From contig JAGDDO010000064.1 in NCBI GenBank assembly GCA_017848205.1, forward strand, positions 1 to 9,706: a stretch of 9,706 nt of DNA. Direction: 5' to 3'. Positions 1-7,115 of the stretch are shown here, one piece after another; the stretch's first letter is position 1, and every line of letters begins with the position of its first letter. The translations under genes were made by a program, and so were the position numbers. The DNA comes from Oscillospiraceae bacterium. GTDB taxonomy: Bacteria > Bacillota_A > Clostridia > Oscillospirales > Ruminococcaceae. Below the pieces are notes generated by a model. It had not been told where the DNA came from and ran no database searches. It was given only the letters and a program-made list of their open reading frames with translations.

Positions 1-775
1 CATAAGGTCGTTTTCCGGTTCTCTTATCCGTAAGACCAACCGGTTTCAGCGGACCGAAACGCATGGTATCAGGGCCGCGCTTTGCAAGCACCTCCACCGG
101 CATACATCCCTCGTAGACCTTGAAGGATTCACGGTCGAATTCCTTAAGCGGAGCCTGTTCCGCATTTATGAGTGCATTATAGAAAACCTCGTACTCCTCC
201 TTAGTCATAGGACAGTTTATGTAATCCGCGTCGCCATTGTCATAGCGCGATGCGAAGAAAACAATATCTGTATCAAGGCTGTCAAATGTAACTATAGGAG
301 CAGCCGCGTCAAAAAAGCTAAGGTAACTTCCGCACTTTTCCGAAACCGACTCAGCGAGCGCACCGGAAGTAAGAGGTCCGGTAGCGATTATAACATCGCC
401 CTCCGGAACGGAAGTCACTTCTTCTGAAATAACTTTTATGTGCGGATGTTCCTTTATTTTCTGTGTAACAAGGTCGGAAAACTTTGTTCTGTCAACGGCA
501 AGTGCCCCGCCTGCCTCAACAGATGTCGCCTCGGCACACGGAACGATCAGTGAACCTAAACGTCTCATTTCCTCTTTGAGAAGACCGCAGGCAGAGTCCA
601 CTCTTGCAGCCTTCAGGGAATTTGAACACACGAGTTCAGCCATTCCCTCATAGTGATGAGCCGGAGAATACTTCACCGGCTTCATCTCATAAAGTTCAGT
701 TTCGATACCGGCATTCGCAAGCTGCCAGGCAGCTTCACAGCCGGCAAGACCTGCGCCTATTACCTTTACCGCCAT
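1..775 (-). CDS. trmFO: TrmFO, folate- and FAD-dependent tRNA (uracil-54-C5)-methyltransferase, 3' end cut off by the window
   Basis: TrmFO makes m5U54 in the T-loop of tRNA, using 5,10-methylenetetrahydrofolate as carbon donor and FAD as reductant. It is the Gram-positive counterpart of SAM-dependent TrmA. The first 258 codons are present; the family is usually about 435-460 residues. The N-terminus [16 protein letters not shown] carries the GxGxxG Rossmann/FAD loop. LVCSNSLK (Cys50) and [20 protein letters not shown] (Cys224) match the conserved blocks with the two functional cysteines known as C53 and C226 in B. subtilis; that mapping is from memory. The block AGGALAVDR and the region near FASRYD are also typical of the family. 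The ATG overlaps the topA stop as TAATG, and GAGAGG inside the last topA codons serves as ribosome binding site, so translation is probably coupled to topA. The topA-trmFO order is common in Firmicutes. Identity is very secure; only the C-terminal part is unseen. Confidence 0.96.
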   Translation of the reverse strand, partial: MAVKVIGAGLAGCEAAWQLANAGIETELYEMKPVKYSPAHHYEGMAELVCSNSLKAARVDSACGLLKEEMRRLGSLIVPCAEATSVEAGGALAVDRTKFSDLVTQKIKEHPHIKVISEEVTSVPEGDVIIATGPLTSGALAESVSEKCGSYLSFFDAAAPIVTFDSLDTDIVFFASRYDNGDADYINCPMTKEEYEVFYNALINAEQAPLKEFDRESFKVYEGCMPVEVLAKRGPDTMRFGPLKPVGLTDKRTGKRPY

Positions 776-2856
776 TACAGACCTCTCTCGTAACCGCATC
801 CCGGTTTTTCACAGAGTATCTTGCCGGCTCTTCCGCCCTTCTTGAACAGGGTGGATCCGCACTTAGGACATGTCTCCTCGATAGGTGTGTTCCATGTCAT
901 GAAATTGCACTCAGGATACTTTTCGCAGCCGAAGAAGTTTCTTCCCTTCTTTGACTTCTGTGCGATAACGGTATTTCCGCAGAGAGGACATACGCCCTTT
1001 GTAGCCTGAACGATTTTCTTCGTATTTGTACATTCAGGGAATCCCGGACACGCAAGGAACTTGCCGAAACGACCGATCTTGATGACCATGTTTCTGCCGC
1101 ACTGGTCGCAGATTACGTCTGTTTCCTCGCTCGGTATCTTTACTCTCTTGCCTTCCATTGCCACTTCAGCCTTTGCAAGAGTAGCATCAAAATCTTTATA
1201 AAAATCCTTAAGTGTGCTCTTCCAGTCCTTGTCTCCGTTTTCAACGTCGTCAAGGTTTGTTTCCATGCTTGCAGTAAACTTCGCATTTACGATGTTTGCA
1301 AAGTGTTCTTTCATAAGCTCAGTGGTTACTTCACCGAGGACTGTCGGCTTAAGCTGCTTTCCGTCACGTTCAACGTACATACGTGATGTGATGGTCGTGA
1401 TAGTCGGAGCATATGTACTCGGACGGCCGATACCGTTTTCTTCAAGAGTCTTGATAAGCGTAGCTTCAGTATATCTTGAAGGCGGCTGTGTGAAGTGCTG
1501 GTTTCCGAGAAGTGACTTTACCTTGAGAACATCGCCTTCTTCGAGCGGCGGAAGTTCCTTGTTCTCCTCTTCGTCAGCAGATGTATCCTTTGATTCAACG
1601 TGAACTACTGAGAATCCCTTGAACTTTACTGAATAGCCTGATGCTGTGAAAGTGCAGTTTCCGGCATTTATCTCAGCTGAAACAGTATCAAGAAGTGCGT
1701 TTGCCATCTGGCTTGCGATGAAGCGTTCCCAGATGAGCTTGTAGATCTTGTACTGGTCAGTTGTAAGGCTGTTCTTTACGCGTTCAGGATCGAGCTCAGG
1801 CATTGACGGTCTGATAGCTTCATGCGCGTCCTGTGCATTCTTCTTGGACTTGTATTCACGCGGTGACGGCGGCAGATACTCCTCGCCGTACTTGTTCTTT
1901 ATATATTCGGCAGCAGCCTGCTTTGCTTCATCTGAAACACGGAGGCTGTCTGTTCTCATGTAGGTGATAAGACCCACAAGACCGAGTTCTTCAATTTCAA
2001 TACCTTCGTAAAGTTCCTGGGCAGCCTTCATTGTTCTTCTCGCCTGGAATCCCATACGGCGTGAAGCTTCCTGCTGCAGTGTGGAAGTGATGTACGGAGG
2101 AGCCGGCTGTCTCTTGGTAACTCTCTTCTTTACCTTTGTGACTTTGAACTCTTCATTTTCAAGCGATGAAAGAATACTGTTCGTCTCGGACTCGTTCTTG
2201 AGATCCACCTTCTTTGTATCGATGGAAGCAAGCTTTGCCGAGAATATCTTTCTGCTTGACGGAGCTGTAAACTTGCCGTCAATACTCCAGTACTCCTGTG
2301 TCACGAACTTTCTTATCTCGTTTTCACGGTCAACAACAAGGCTTACGGCAACGGACTGAACACGTCCTGCTGAAAGTCCGCGCTTTACCTTTCTCCAGAG
2401 GAACGGACTGAGCTTGTAGCCGAGAATACGGTCAAGTATTCTTCTTGCCTGCTGTGCATTTACAAGATCAATGTTGATCTTATGCGGATTGCTCATACCG
2501 CTCTGTACACCGAACTTTGTGATCTCGTTGAACGCAACTCTGTTGTCTGTGTTCAGATCAAGACCGAGCATCTGCGCTATATGCCATGATATAGCTTCAC
2601 CCTCGCGGTCCGGGTCAGTTGCGAGATAAATCTTGTCGCACTTTTTTGCGTACTTCTTTAATTCCTTTATAACATCCTCTTTACCCTTCATGTCAGTGTA
2701 AATAGGCTCAAAATCATTTTCAAGATCAACACCGATCTTTGACTTCGGAAGATCTCTTATATGTCCCATGGACGCGATAACTTCGTATCCGGGACCCAAA
2801 TACTTCTTTATAGTCTTTGCCTTTGCAGGAGACTCTACTATTACAAGATCAGACAT
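775..2856 (-). CDS. topA: DNA topoisomerase I (type IA)
   Basis: This enzyme relaxes negative supercoils by transient single-strand cleavage through a 5'-phosphotyrosine link. The 693-residue product has a Toprim domain at about 2-115 ([16 protein letters not shown] with Glu8; Mg-binding DPDREGE at 81-87). The type IA core follows, with the catalytic tyrosine in LITYMRTDS (Tyr299) and the block [12 protein letters not shown] near 475-487. Three C4 zinc ribbons lie at the C-terminus: about 583-609, 623-650 and 663-688. Length and architecture are normal for Firmicutes TopA. The start at MSDLVIVES is preferred because AAGGAG lies a few bases upstream. An in-frame ATG 45 bases further upstream would add MYITVVYLQRKKEKE, overlap the likely transcription start and lack a ribosome binding site. 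The gene has its own promoter in the 88-base gap after dprA, although read-through from dprA is possible because no terminator is seen there. It is coupled to trmFO by a one-base overlap. Confidence 0.98.
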   Translation of the reverse strand: MSDLVIVESPAKAKTIKKYLGPGYEVIASMGHIRDLPKSKIGVDLENDFEPIYTDMKGKEDVIKELKKYAKKCDKIYLATDPDREGEAISWHIAQMLGLDLNTDNRVAFNEITKFGVQSGMSNPHKINIDLVNAQQARRILDRILGYKLSPFLWRKVKRGLSAGRVQSVAVSLVVDRENEIRKFVTQEYWSIDGKFTAPSSRKIFSAKLASIDTKKVDLKNESETNSILSSLENEEFKVTKVKKRVTKRQPAPPYITSTLQQEASRRMGFQARRTMKAAQELYEGIEIEELGLVGLITYMRTDSLRVSDEAKQAAAEYIKNKYGEEYLPPSPREYKSKKNAQDAHEAIRPSMPELDPERVKNSLTTDQYKIYKLIWERFIASQMANALLDTVSAEINAGNCTFTASGYSVKFKGFSVVHVESKDTSADEEENKELPPLEEGDVLKVKSLLGNQHFTQPPSRYTEATLIKTLEENGIGRPSTYAPTITTITSRMYVERDGKQLKPTVLGEVTTELMKEHFANIVNAKFTASMETNLDDVENGDKDWKSTLKDFYKDFDATLAKAEVAMEGKRVKIPSEETDVICDQCGRNMVIKIGRFGKFLACPGFPECTNTKKIVQATKGVCPLCGNTVIAQKSKKGRNFFGCEKYPECNFMTWNTPIEETCPKCGSTLFKKGGRAGKILCEKPGCGYERGL

Positions 2857-2907
2857 TTCTTTCTCCTTTTTTCTCTGTAGGTAAACAACTGTAATATACA
2901 ATTATAT

Positions 2908-2936
2908 AGTATATATGATTTATTTTAATTTGTCAA
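2908..2936 (-). promoter_or_regulatory. Sigma-A type promoter for topA-trmFO
   Basis: On the minus strand TTGACA (2936-2931) is followed by a 17-base AT-rich spacer and TATACT (2913-2908): a perfect -35, a 5/6 -10 and optimal spacing. The -35 begins 8 bases after the dprA stop. The expected start near 2901 gives a leader of about 45 bases ending in the topA ribosome binding site. A second TATAAT-like hexamer follows a few bases downstream but would be spaced too far from the -35. Confidence 0.75.
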
Positions 2937-2944
2937 AAGTTTTT

Positions 2945-4123
2945 TTATGATCCAAGGGTATAAATGTTGCCCGGCAGAGATGTCACAAATCCAGAGATCT
3001 CCATATCAGTGAGCAGAACAAGCAGATCAGCCATATCCATTCCGGACTCTTCGCAGAGCTCATCCACATGACGTTCCCCTTCTGCAAGCAGCTCTGCAAC
3101 TGCCTTCTGGTCTGCCGGAAGCGATGAAAAATCAGCCTTCGGAGTTTTTGCTTTCGTCACAGAGCTCTTTCTGCTTTTTTTCGGCTCACCAGCCGTTTCC
3201 CCCGGTCTCGGAGAACTGTATTCATCCGACGGTTTTACCGGTGAAAGCCTGTGCGTGTAGTTGGTGCAGTATTCGTAGATTATGTCGAGATGACTGAATA
3301 CCGGAAACGCACCGTCACGCAGATATCTGACCACACCCTCAAAATCCCTGTCGAAAATGTCATGAGGCGGAAGACAGAAAACATCTCTTTCCTGCTCGAT
3401 GGCAGATTCGGCTGTTATCAGAGCACCGCTGTGAAGAGGTGCTTCGGCAACGAAAATTCCAAGTGAAACACCTGAAATTATTCTGTTTCTTAACGGAAAA
3501 TTCTTTCCGAGCGGAGGTGTTCCGGGCGGAAATTCCGAAATAAACACGCCGTTTTCCGCAACGGCTCTGTAAATATCTTCATTTGTCTTCGGATAGATAA
3601 CATCCACTCCGCAGCCAAGTACCGCAACGGTCTTTCCTCCTGCAGACAGCGCTCCCCTGTGGGCTGCGGAATCAATTCCTGCCGCAAATCCGCTGACTAT
3701 CGTAAATCCTACCTTTGCAAGTTCCGCTGATATCTTTCCGGCAGCAGTTCTTCCGTACACGGAAGGATTTCTCGTTCCTACAACGCCTAAAGTAAGTTCA
3801 TCGTTAAGGCAGGAAATATCACCGTAGGCATAGAGCACTGCCGGCGGATCGTAAATCGTTTTCAGTTTTGAAGGATAACCTTCATCATCTGGTGTAAGTA
3901 TGAAAATGTTCTTCTTTTCACACTCTTCAATTACAGAAGCAGCCTTTTCCTTCGTCCATACTGAAAACTGCCGCTTTTCATACGGTTTAAGCGGTATTTT
4001 TGCCTCACATACCGCACGGTAGACCTCAGCAGAGCCGCCGTAACGGTTTATATGTTCACTAAGTTCATGCGAAGCCGGACCGAATATCCCGGCAAGCATG
4101 ATCCAGTATAGTTTTTCTTTCAT
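2945..4123 (-). CDS. dprA: DNA-processing protein DprA (Smf)
   Basis: DprA binds incoming single-stranded DNA and loads RecA during natural transformation. It is also conserved in bacteria not known to be competent. The 392-residue product has an N-terminal helical region (about 1-70). The Rossmann-like core follows with VGTRNPSVYG (115-124), SGFAAGID (144-151), GCGVDVIYP (170-178), SEFPPGTPP (196-204) and NFPLRNRIISG (208-218). A basic, proline-rich linker (about 293-333) precedes a C-terminal winged helix (about 334-390, ending LPGNIYTLGS). ATG at 4123 is chosen because GAGGAG lies 4-5 bases upstream and MKEKLYWIMLAGIFGP matches family N-termini. The longer frame reaching 4342 runs back over the end of the methyltransferase gene and its 73 extra residues look non-coding. 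In the core, LPPHDIF replaces the usual VPG-N block and the later GTN motif is GVV, a mild departure from textbook DprA. A strong hairpin precedes the gene. Confidence 0.95.
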   Translation of the reverse strand: MKEKLYWIMLAGIFGPASHELSEHINRYGGSAEVYRAVCEAKIPLKPYEKRQFSVWTKEKAASVIEECEKKNIFILTPDDEGYPSKLKTIYDPPAVLYAYGDISCLNDELTLGVVGTRNPSVYGRTAAGKISAELAKVGFTIVSGFAAGIDSAAHRGALSAGGKTVAVLGCGVDVIYPKTNEDIYRAVAENGVFISEFPPGTPPLGKNFPLRNRIISGVSLGIFVAEAPLHSGALITAESAIEQERDVFCLPPHDIFDRDFEGVVRYLRDGAFPVFSHLDIIYEYCTNYTHRLSPVKPSDEYSSPRPGETAGEPKKSRKSSVTKAKTPKADFSSLPADQKAVAELLAEGERHVDELCEESGMDMADLLVLLTDMEISGFVTSLPGNIYTLGS

Positions 4124-4145
4124 TTTTCTCCTCATTATTTCCGTC

Positions 4146-4172
4146 CGCACTGCGGCAGTGTACCGCAGTGCG
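4146..4172 (-). other. Perfect 10-bp GC-rich hairpin 22 bases upstream of dprA
   Basis: The arms CGCACTGCGG and CCGCAGTGCG are perfectly complementary around a 7-base loop (TACACTG on the minus strand). It lies in the 110-base gap between the methyltransferase stop and the dprA start, ending 22 bases before the ATG and just ahead of the ribosome binding site. No T-run follows on either strand, so it is not a standard intrinsic terminator. It could be an mRNA stabiliser or processing barrier between cistrons, or a binding site for a dimeric protein. Confidence 0.6.
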
Positions 4173-4233
4173 CTGACATATCTGGCCGCGGGACCGGAAC
4201 CATGATGATACAGGACCGGCACTGTACTCCCTG

Positions 4234-5031
4234 TCAGTGTATACTGTTTCCGGACATTTCCCACATGAATATACCGGTGGCCATTGCGGCATTCAGCGAA
4301 TTTATGTGTCCAGACATTTTTATAGTCGCCTTTACCGTACAACGTGACGCTACTTCAGGCGGAAGTCCGTTTCCTTCGTTTCCGATAAATACAGCACAGC
4401 CGCCTTCAAATGTTATCGTCCTCAGGTCCACGGCATCTTTGTCGATCACCGCCGCATAGCTCTTTATTCCGTTTGCTTCAAGACATGAGAAAAGTTCGTC
4501 CGTGTCACGGGTTTCAAATATCTTCATTCGAAACGCCGACCCCATTGTGGACCTTATTACCTTCGGGCTGTAAAGTTCACAGCTTTCGGAAAGAATAACT
4601 CCGTCCATTCCCACTGCATCTGCAGTTCTTATGATCATCCCAAGATTCCCCGGATCCTGAAGTCCGTGAAGGACAACATATTTTCCGCTCTTAATAATCT
4701 CTTTTTCAAGAGAACGCGCAGGCGGCATTTCGCATATTGCAAAAACTCCCTGCGGCTTTTCCGTACATGAAATTTTTATTCCAAGCTCATTTGAAATAAT
4801 CAGGATCTTCACTTCTTTCAAATCAACCTGGGATAGTTCGTCAGAATATTTTTCATATGCATCTTCCGTAAAAAAGAGCTGTTTCAGAAGAGCTTTTTCA
4901 TTTACCGCATCTTCGATGAGGCGAAACCCCTCAAGCACGTAAAGTCCTGAGTTTCTTCTCTCTTTCTTCGATGACGAAAGCTTCATGTAGAGTTTAACTG
5001 ACGGATTGTCCTTTGAAGTAATTACAGTCAA
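4234..5031 (-). CDS. TrmH/SpoU-family (SPOUT) RNA 2'-O-ribose methyltransferase
   Basis: The product is a SAM-dependent methyltransferase of the knotted SPOUT class, expected to methylate a ribose 2'-OH in rRNA or tRNA; the target cannot be told from sequence. With the start used here (TTG at 5031) it has 265 residues. The N-terminal substrate-binding domain is at about 1-100 (SGLYVLEGFRLIEDAV). The catalytic domain shows motif 1 GLQDPGNLGMIIRTADA (Asn129, Arg135), motif 2 YSPKVIRSTMGSAFRM (154-169) and motif 3 VFIGNEGNGL (214-223) with SLNAAMATGI (245-254). Family members usually begin just before ITSKDNP, which favours TTG at 5031. ATG at 5079 has GGAGG directly abutting it, which is too close. 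ATG at 5109 has no clear ribosome binding site. A short reading frame whose stop overlaps this TTG is described in the findings. In motif 3, IKM stands where IPM is usual. The gene lies just beyond the rplT terminator and upstream of dprA. Confidence 0.9.
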   Translation of the reverse strand: MTVITSKDNPSVKLYMKLSSSKKERRNSGLYVLEGFRLIEDAVNEKALLKQLFFTEDAYEKYSDELSQVDLKEVKILIISNELGIKISCTEKPQGVFAICEMPPARSLEKEIIKSGKYVVLHGLQDPGNLGMIIRTADAVGMDGVILSESCELYSPKVIRSTMGSAFRMKIFETRDTDELFSCLEANGIKSYAAVIDKDAVDLRTITFEGGCAVFIGNEGNGLPPEVASRCTVKATIKMSGHINSLNAAMATGIFMWEMSGNSIH

Positions 5032-5140
5032 AACAACACCACTTTCAAGTTCAGGAAGAAGGCATGATTCAAAAATCATCCTCCGTAATACCACGGATAC
5101 AAAAGGCATAATCTGCTATTCCGTGTTAACCTTATAAATT

Positions 5141-5180
5141 AAAGAAAACACGCTCAATATTAAGAATAATGAGCGTGTTG
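5141..5180 (-). terminator. Intrinsic terminator of the infC-rpmI-rplT operon
   Basis: On the minus strand AACACGCTCA (5179-5170) pairs perfectly with TGAGCGTGTT (5156-5147). The stem continues inward, after one A-A mismatch, with four more AT pairs closed by a three-base loop. TTTTCTTT follows at once. It starts about 10 bases after the rplT stop, so it closes the ribosomal protein operon. Confidence 0.88.
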
Positions 5181-5188
5181 TGATCGGA

Positions 5189-5542
5189 TTAAAGAGCAGC
5201 CTTTGCCTTTTCAGCAATTGCTGTGAAGCCGTCAGGATCGTTGATTGCGATCTCTGAGAGCATCTTTCTGTTTAATGTGATGTCAGCCTTCTTAAGACCG
5301 TTCATGAGTGTTGAGTAGTTCATGCCGTTGAGCTTAGCAGCTGCACTGATTCTTGTGATCCAGAGCTGTCTGAAGTTACGCTTCTTCTGCTTACGTCCTA
5401 CGTATGCATAGTTGCCTGACTTCATTACGGCCTGTTTAGCCATCTTGAAGTGTTTGCTCTTTGCTCCCCAGTAGCCCTTAGCAAGCTTGAGAGTCTTGTT
5501 TCTTCTCTTACGAGTCATCATCGCACCCTTAACACGTGCCAT
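5189..5542 (-). CDS. rplT: 50S ribosomal protein L20 (bL20)
   Basis: L20 binds 23S rRNA early in 50S assembly. In B. subtilis it also represses its own operon by binding the infC leader. The 117-residue length is normal. The very basic N-terminal extension [21 protein letters not shown] and the core blocks [32 protein letters not shown] and [16 protein letters not shown] are diagnostic. A GGAGG site lies 9 bases upstream of the ATG. It is the last gene of the infC-rpmI-rplT operon, 58 bases after rpmI, with a strong terminator directly downstream. The residues usually credited with RNA recognition look intact, so the product could act as the autorepressor of the leader at 6341-6489 (inference). 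Confidence 0.98.
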   Translation of the reverse strand: MARVKGAMMTRKRRNKTLKLAKGYWGAKSKHFKMAKQAVMKSGNYAYVGRKQKKRNFRQLWITRISAAAKLNGMNYSTLMNGLKKADITLNRKMLSEIAINDPDGFTAIAEKAKAAL

Positions 5543-5600
5543 ATATTTCTACCTCCGATTATTTGATTATGAAATTTTTACGTCGTACAAAAAGGTCAGC

Positions 5601-5804
5601 TTATGCGTATGGCATTAACTGCTTGAGTGCGCCCATGTTTGTTGAATCAGCTACGCCTGAAGCACGGTTGCTTCTCTTTCTCTTTGTATCCTTCTGAGTT
5701 AATCTGTGTCTTCTGTTTGTCTTCTGGTACTTGAACTTGCCTGTTCCAGTAACCTTAAAACGCTTCTTGGCTCCTGAATGTGTTTTAACTTTAACCTTAG
5801 CCAT
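5601..5804 (-). CDS. rpmI: 50S ribosomal protein L35 (bL35)
   Basis: A small basic 50S protein of 67 residues, about the usual length of 64-67. [34 protein letters not shown] and the C-terminal MPYA are family hallmarks. The ribosome binding site TAAGGAGGATAT is one of the strongest in the window and sits between infC and rpmI, which are separated by only 17 bases. It lies in the middle of the classical infC-rpmI-rplT operon. Confidence 0.98.
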   Translation of the reverse strand: MAKVKVKTHSGAKKRFKVTGTGKFKYQKTNRRHRLTQKDTKRKRSNRASGVADSTNMGALKQLMPYA

Positions 5805-5821
5805 CTTTATATCCTCCTTAA

Positions 5822-6340
5822 TTACTTATTCGTCTTTGGTGAAATGAACATAACAAGGCTACGTCCTTCCATCTTTGCCGGCTTTTCAACAACGCCAACC
5901 TCCAGACAAGCTTCCTTGAAACGCTCAAGCAATTCTCCACCGAGTTCCGGATGAGCGATAGCTCTTTTACGGAATCGTACCGAAGCCTTGACTTTATCAC
6001 CTGACTTCAGGAATTTGCATGCCTGATTTACCTTGGTATTGAAATCGTTAGTATCGATATTTGAGAACATTCTGATCTCTTTTATTTCAACTATCTTCTG
6101 GTTCTTTCTTGCTTCCTTCTCACGCTTAGCCTGTTCAAAACAGTACTTGCCGTAATCCATGATCTTGCATACAGGCGGTGTTGCCTGCGGAGCGATCTTT
6201 ACCAGATCCAGATTCCTTTCATAAGCTATCTCCAGCGCTTCTGCCGCTGAGAGCATTCCAAGCTGTTCACCGTCATTACCAATGACACGAAGCTCTTTGT
6301 CACGAATTTCTTCGTTTATCTGCAGTTCCTTGTTGCTAAT
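5822..6340 (-). CDS. infC: Translation initiation factor IF-3, AUU start codon
   Basis: IF-3 binds the 30S subunit, prevents premature 50S joining and rejects non-canonical start codons and wrong initiator tRNA. The product is 172 residues. The N-domain is at about 1-75 ([34 protein letters not shown]), followed by a charged linker and the C-domain from about 85 ([33 protein letters not shown]). The start is ATT at 6340. GGAGG lies 8 bases upstream, the encoded N-terminus (fMet)[10 protein letters not shown] fits the family, and no ATG, GTG or TTG lies at a usable distance. The ATG at 6457 would start inside the structured leader and add 39 non-homologous residues through the attenuator, so it is rejected. 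Rare AUU starts in infC, known from E. coli and Geobacillus, let IF-3 repress its own translation. It is the first gene of the operon. Confidence 0.96.
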   Translation of the reverse strand: MSNKELQINEEIRDKELRVIGNDGEQLGMLSAAEALEIAYERNLDLVKIAPQATPPVCKIMDYGKYCFEQAKREKEARKNQKIVEIKEIRMFSNIDTNDFNTKVNQACKFLKSGDKVKASVRFRKRAIAHPELGGELLERFKEACLEVGVVEKPAKMEGRSLVMFISPKTNK

Positions 6341-6489
6341 CGTCAGCACCTCCAAGACTATAATAAATTTTAATAAAAAAATGAGTACAGACAAAACGTC
6401 AGTACTCATACTTAAAAACCTTTTTGAAGTATTTACCGGTTCGATATCAGTGACCAACCGGTGAGAACTGAGGTTCTGCTTTGTTTTAC
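6341..6489 (-). promoter_or_regulatory. Structured infC leader with attenuator, probably an L20-type leader
   Basis: The transcript from the promoter at 6496-6524 should start near 6489, giving about 149 untranslated bases. In order it can form: a small hairpin AGAAC/GTTCT (6477-6464); P1, ACCGGTT with AACCGGT (6462-6456 with 6441-6435, 14-base loop); P2, ATACTT with AAGTAT (6432-6427 with 6413-6408); and an intrinsic terminator (6409-6375). The P2 3' arm and the terminator 5' arm share two bases (6409-6408), so they partly compete. This position and layout match the autoregulatory L20 leaders known before infC in Firmicutes, where L20 binding promotes termination. Assignment to that RNA family is inferred from context; the L20 binding site itself was not identified. 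Confidence 0.7.
6375..6409 (-). terminator. Attenuator terminator in the infC leader
   Basis: ATGAGTAC (6409-6402) pairs with GTACTCAT (6388-6381). Inside, after a T-T mismatch, GAC pairs with GTC around a five-base loop. TTTTTT follows directly (6380-6375). It lies about 35 bases before the infC start codon and inside the leader, so it must act conditionally for the operon to be expressed. Confidence 0.82.
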
Positions 6490-6495
6490 TTATCT

Positions 6496-6524
6496 ATTAT
6501 ACAACGTTCGCTTCCCGTTGTCAA
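6496..6524 (-). promoter_or_regulatory. Fully consensus sigma-A promoter of infC-rpmI-rplT
   Basis: TTGACA (6524-6519), a 17-base spacer and TATAAT (6501-6496): 12 of 12 consensus bases at optimal spacing. Immediately upstream, 6525-6550 on the minus strand is almost pure A/T with three A-runs (AAAAAAA, AAAAAA, AAAAAA), resembling an UP element for the alpha subunit. It sits directly after the flavodoxin stop. This is the strongest promoter in the window, as expected for ribosomal protein genes. Confidence 0.92.
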
Positions 6525-6551
6525 GAGATTTTTTAAATTTTTTCGTTTTTT

Positions 6552-7076
6552 TCATTCACCGGCTCCGAGATATTCAAGCAGTGGTTCGAGGTACTTTTTA
6601 TCTGAAATATCAAATGACTTTGATATCATTTCGCCGTATTCCTGTGTTTCAGGCTTTTTCCTAAGCATTGCGGCATACGCCTTCAGGAGAAGTTTACCGC
6701 CTGTCTTTAACTTTTCGTAGTTTATTCCTCCCGGCAGATAGAAAATGCCGATGTACTTTTTCTGTTCACTGTCAAGCGCTTTATTAAGGGCGTTTTTCAT
6801 GTTCTGATCCCCCGCCTTTGCCGCACCTACGCAGAAAACGGCGAGTTTCTTTCCTTTCCATAAAGGCGCCTTATTAAGAAACCAGTCTGCACGGACTATC
6901 TTTCCGGCATTTGCCCATCCGCCGTATACAATGGTGTCGTAGTCTGCAAACCGGCTGTCCGGTGATTTTTTAACATCATTTACATCTACGGCTTCTGCTC
7001 CGAGTTCTTCAGCCAGCCATCCGGCATACTTCTTTGTAAAACCTGTCTGTGAAGTATAAATTACAAGTGCTTTCAT
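6552..7076 (-). CDS. Flavodoxin-like domain protein
   Basis: A 174-residue protein with a flavodoxin fold, expected to bind FMN and act in electron transfer or as a small oxidoreductase. The N-terminal strand-loop MKALVIYTSQTGFTKKYA contains the phosphate-binding TxQTGxT loop (8-14). YDTIVYGGWANAGKI (46-60) and KLAVFCVGAAKAGD (77-90) fit the second and third flavin-contacting loops. Overall it resembles the flavodoxin_5/HemG-like group rather than classical short electron-carrier flavodoxins, but there is no basis for a protoporphyrinogen oxidase role. AAAGGA lies about 10 bases before the ATG. It follows the YihY-like gene by 39 bases and is probably the last gene of that unit. No terminator is seen between its stop and the infC promoter, so some read-through is possible. 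Fold confident, substrate unknown. Confidence 0.85.
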   Translation of the reverse strand: MKALVIYTSQTGFTKKYAGWLAEELGAEAVDVNDVKKSPDSRFADYDTIVYGGWANAGKIVRADWFLNKAPLWKGKKLAVFCVGAAKAGDQNMKNALNKALDSEQKKYIGIFYLPGGINYEKLKTGGKLLLKAYAAMLRKKPETQEYGEMISKSFDISDKKYLEPLLEYLGAGE

Positions 7077-7115
7077 ATTTCCCGTTTCCTTTCAGTATAT
7101 GTTTCATAAGCTTTT

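Noticed and set aside
438..2359. Plus-strand open frames within trmFO and topA
   Set aside because: They are antisense shadows of well-supported genes, without ribosome binding sites or recognisable domains.
4201..4243. Short imperfect inverted repeats around the methyltransferase stop (e.g. ACAGG/CCTGT)
   Set aside because: Arms of five bases with long loops and no T-run are within chance expectation.
4124..4342. N-terminal extension of dprA back to 4342
   Set aside because: It overlaps the end of the methyltransferase gene, lacks family similarity and includes the hairpin; a good ribosome binding site precedes 4123.
5131..5159. Promoter for the methyltransferase gene (TTGAGC, 15-base spacer, TATAAG on the minus strand)
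   Set aside because: The spacing is short, the hexamers are weak, and the -35 lies within the terminator stem; kept only as a possibility.
6341..6457. N-terminal extension of infC to the ATG at 6457
   Set aside because: It would translate through the attenuator terminator, adds 39 residues not found in IF-3, and has no ribosome binding site; the ATT at 6340 has one.
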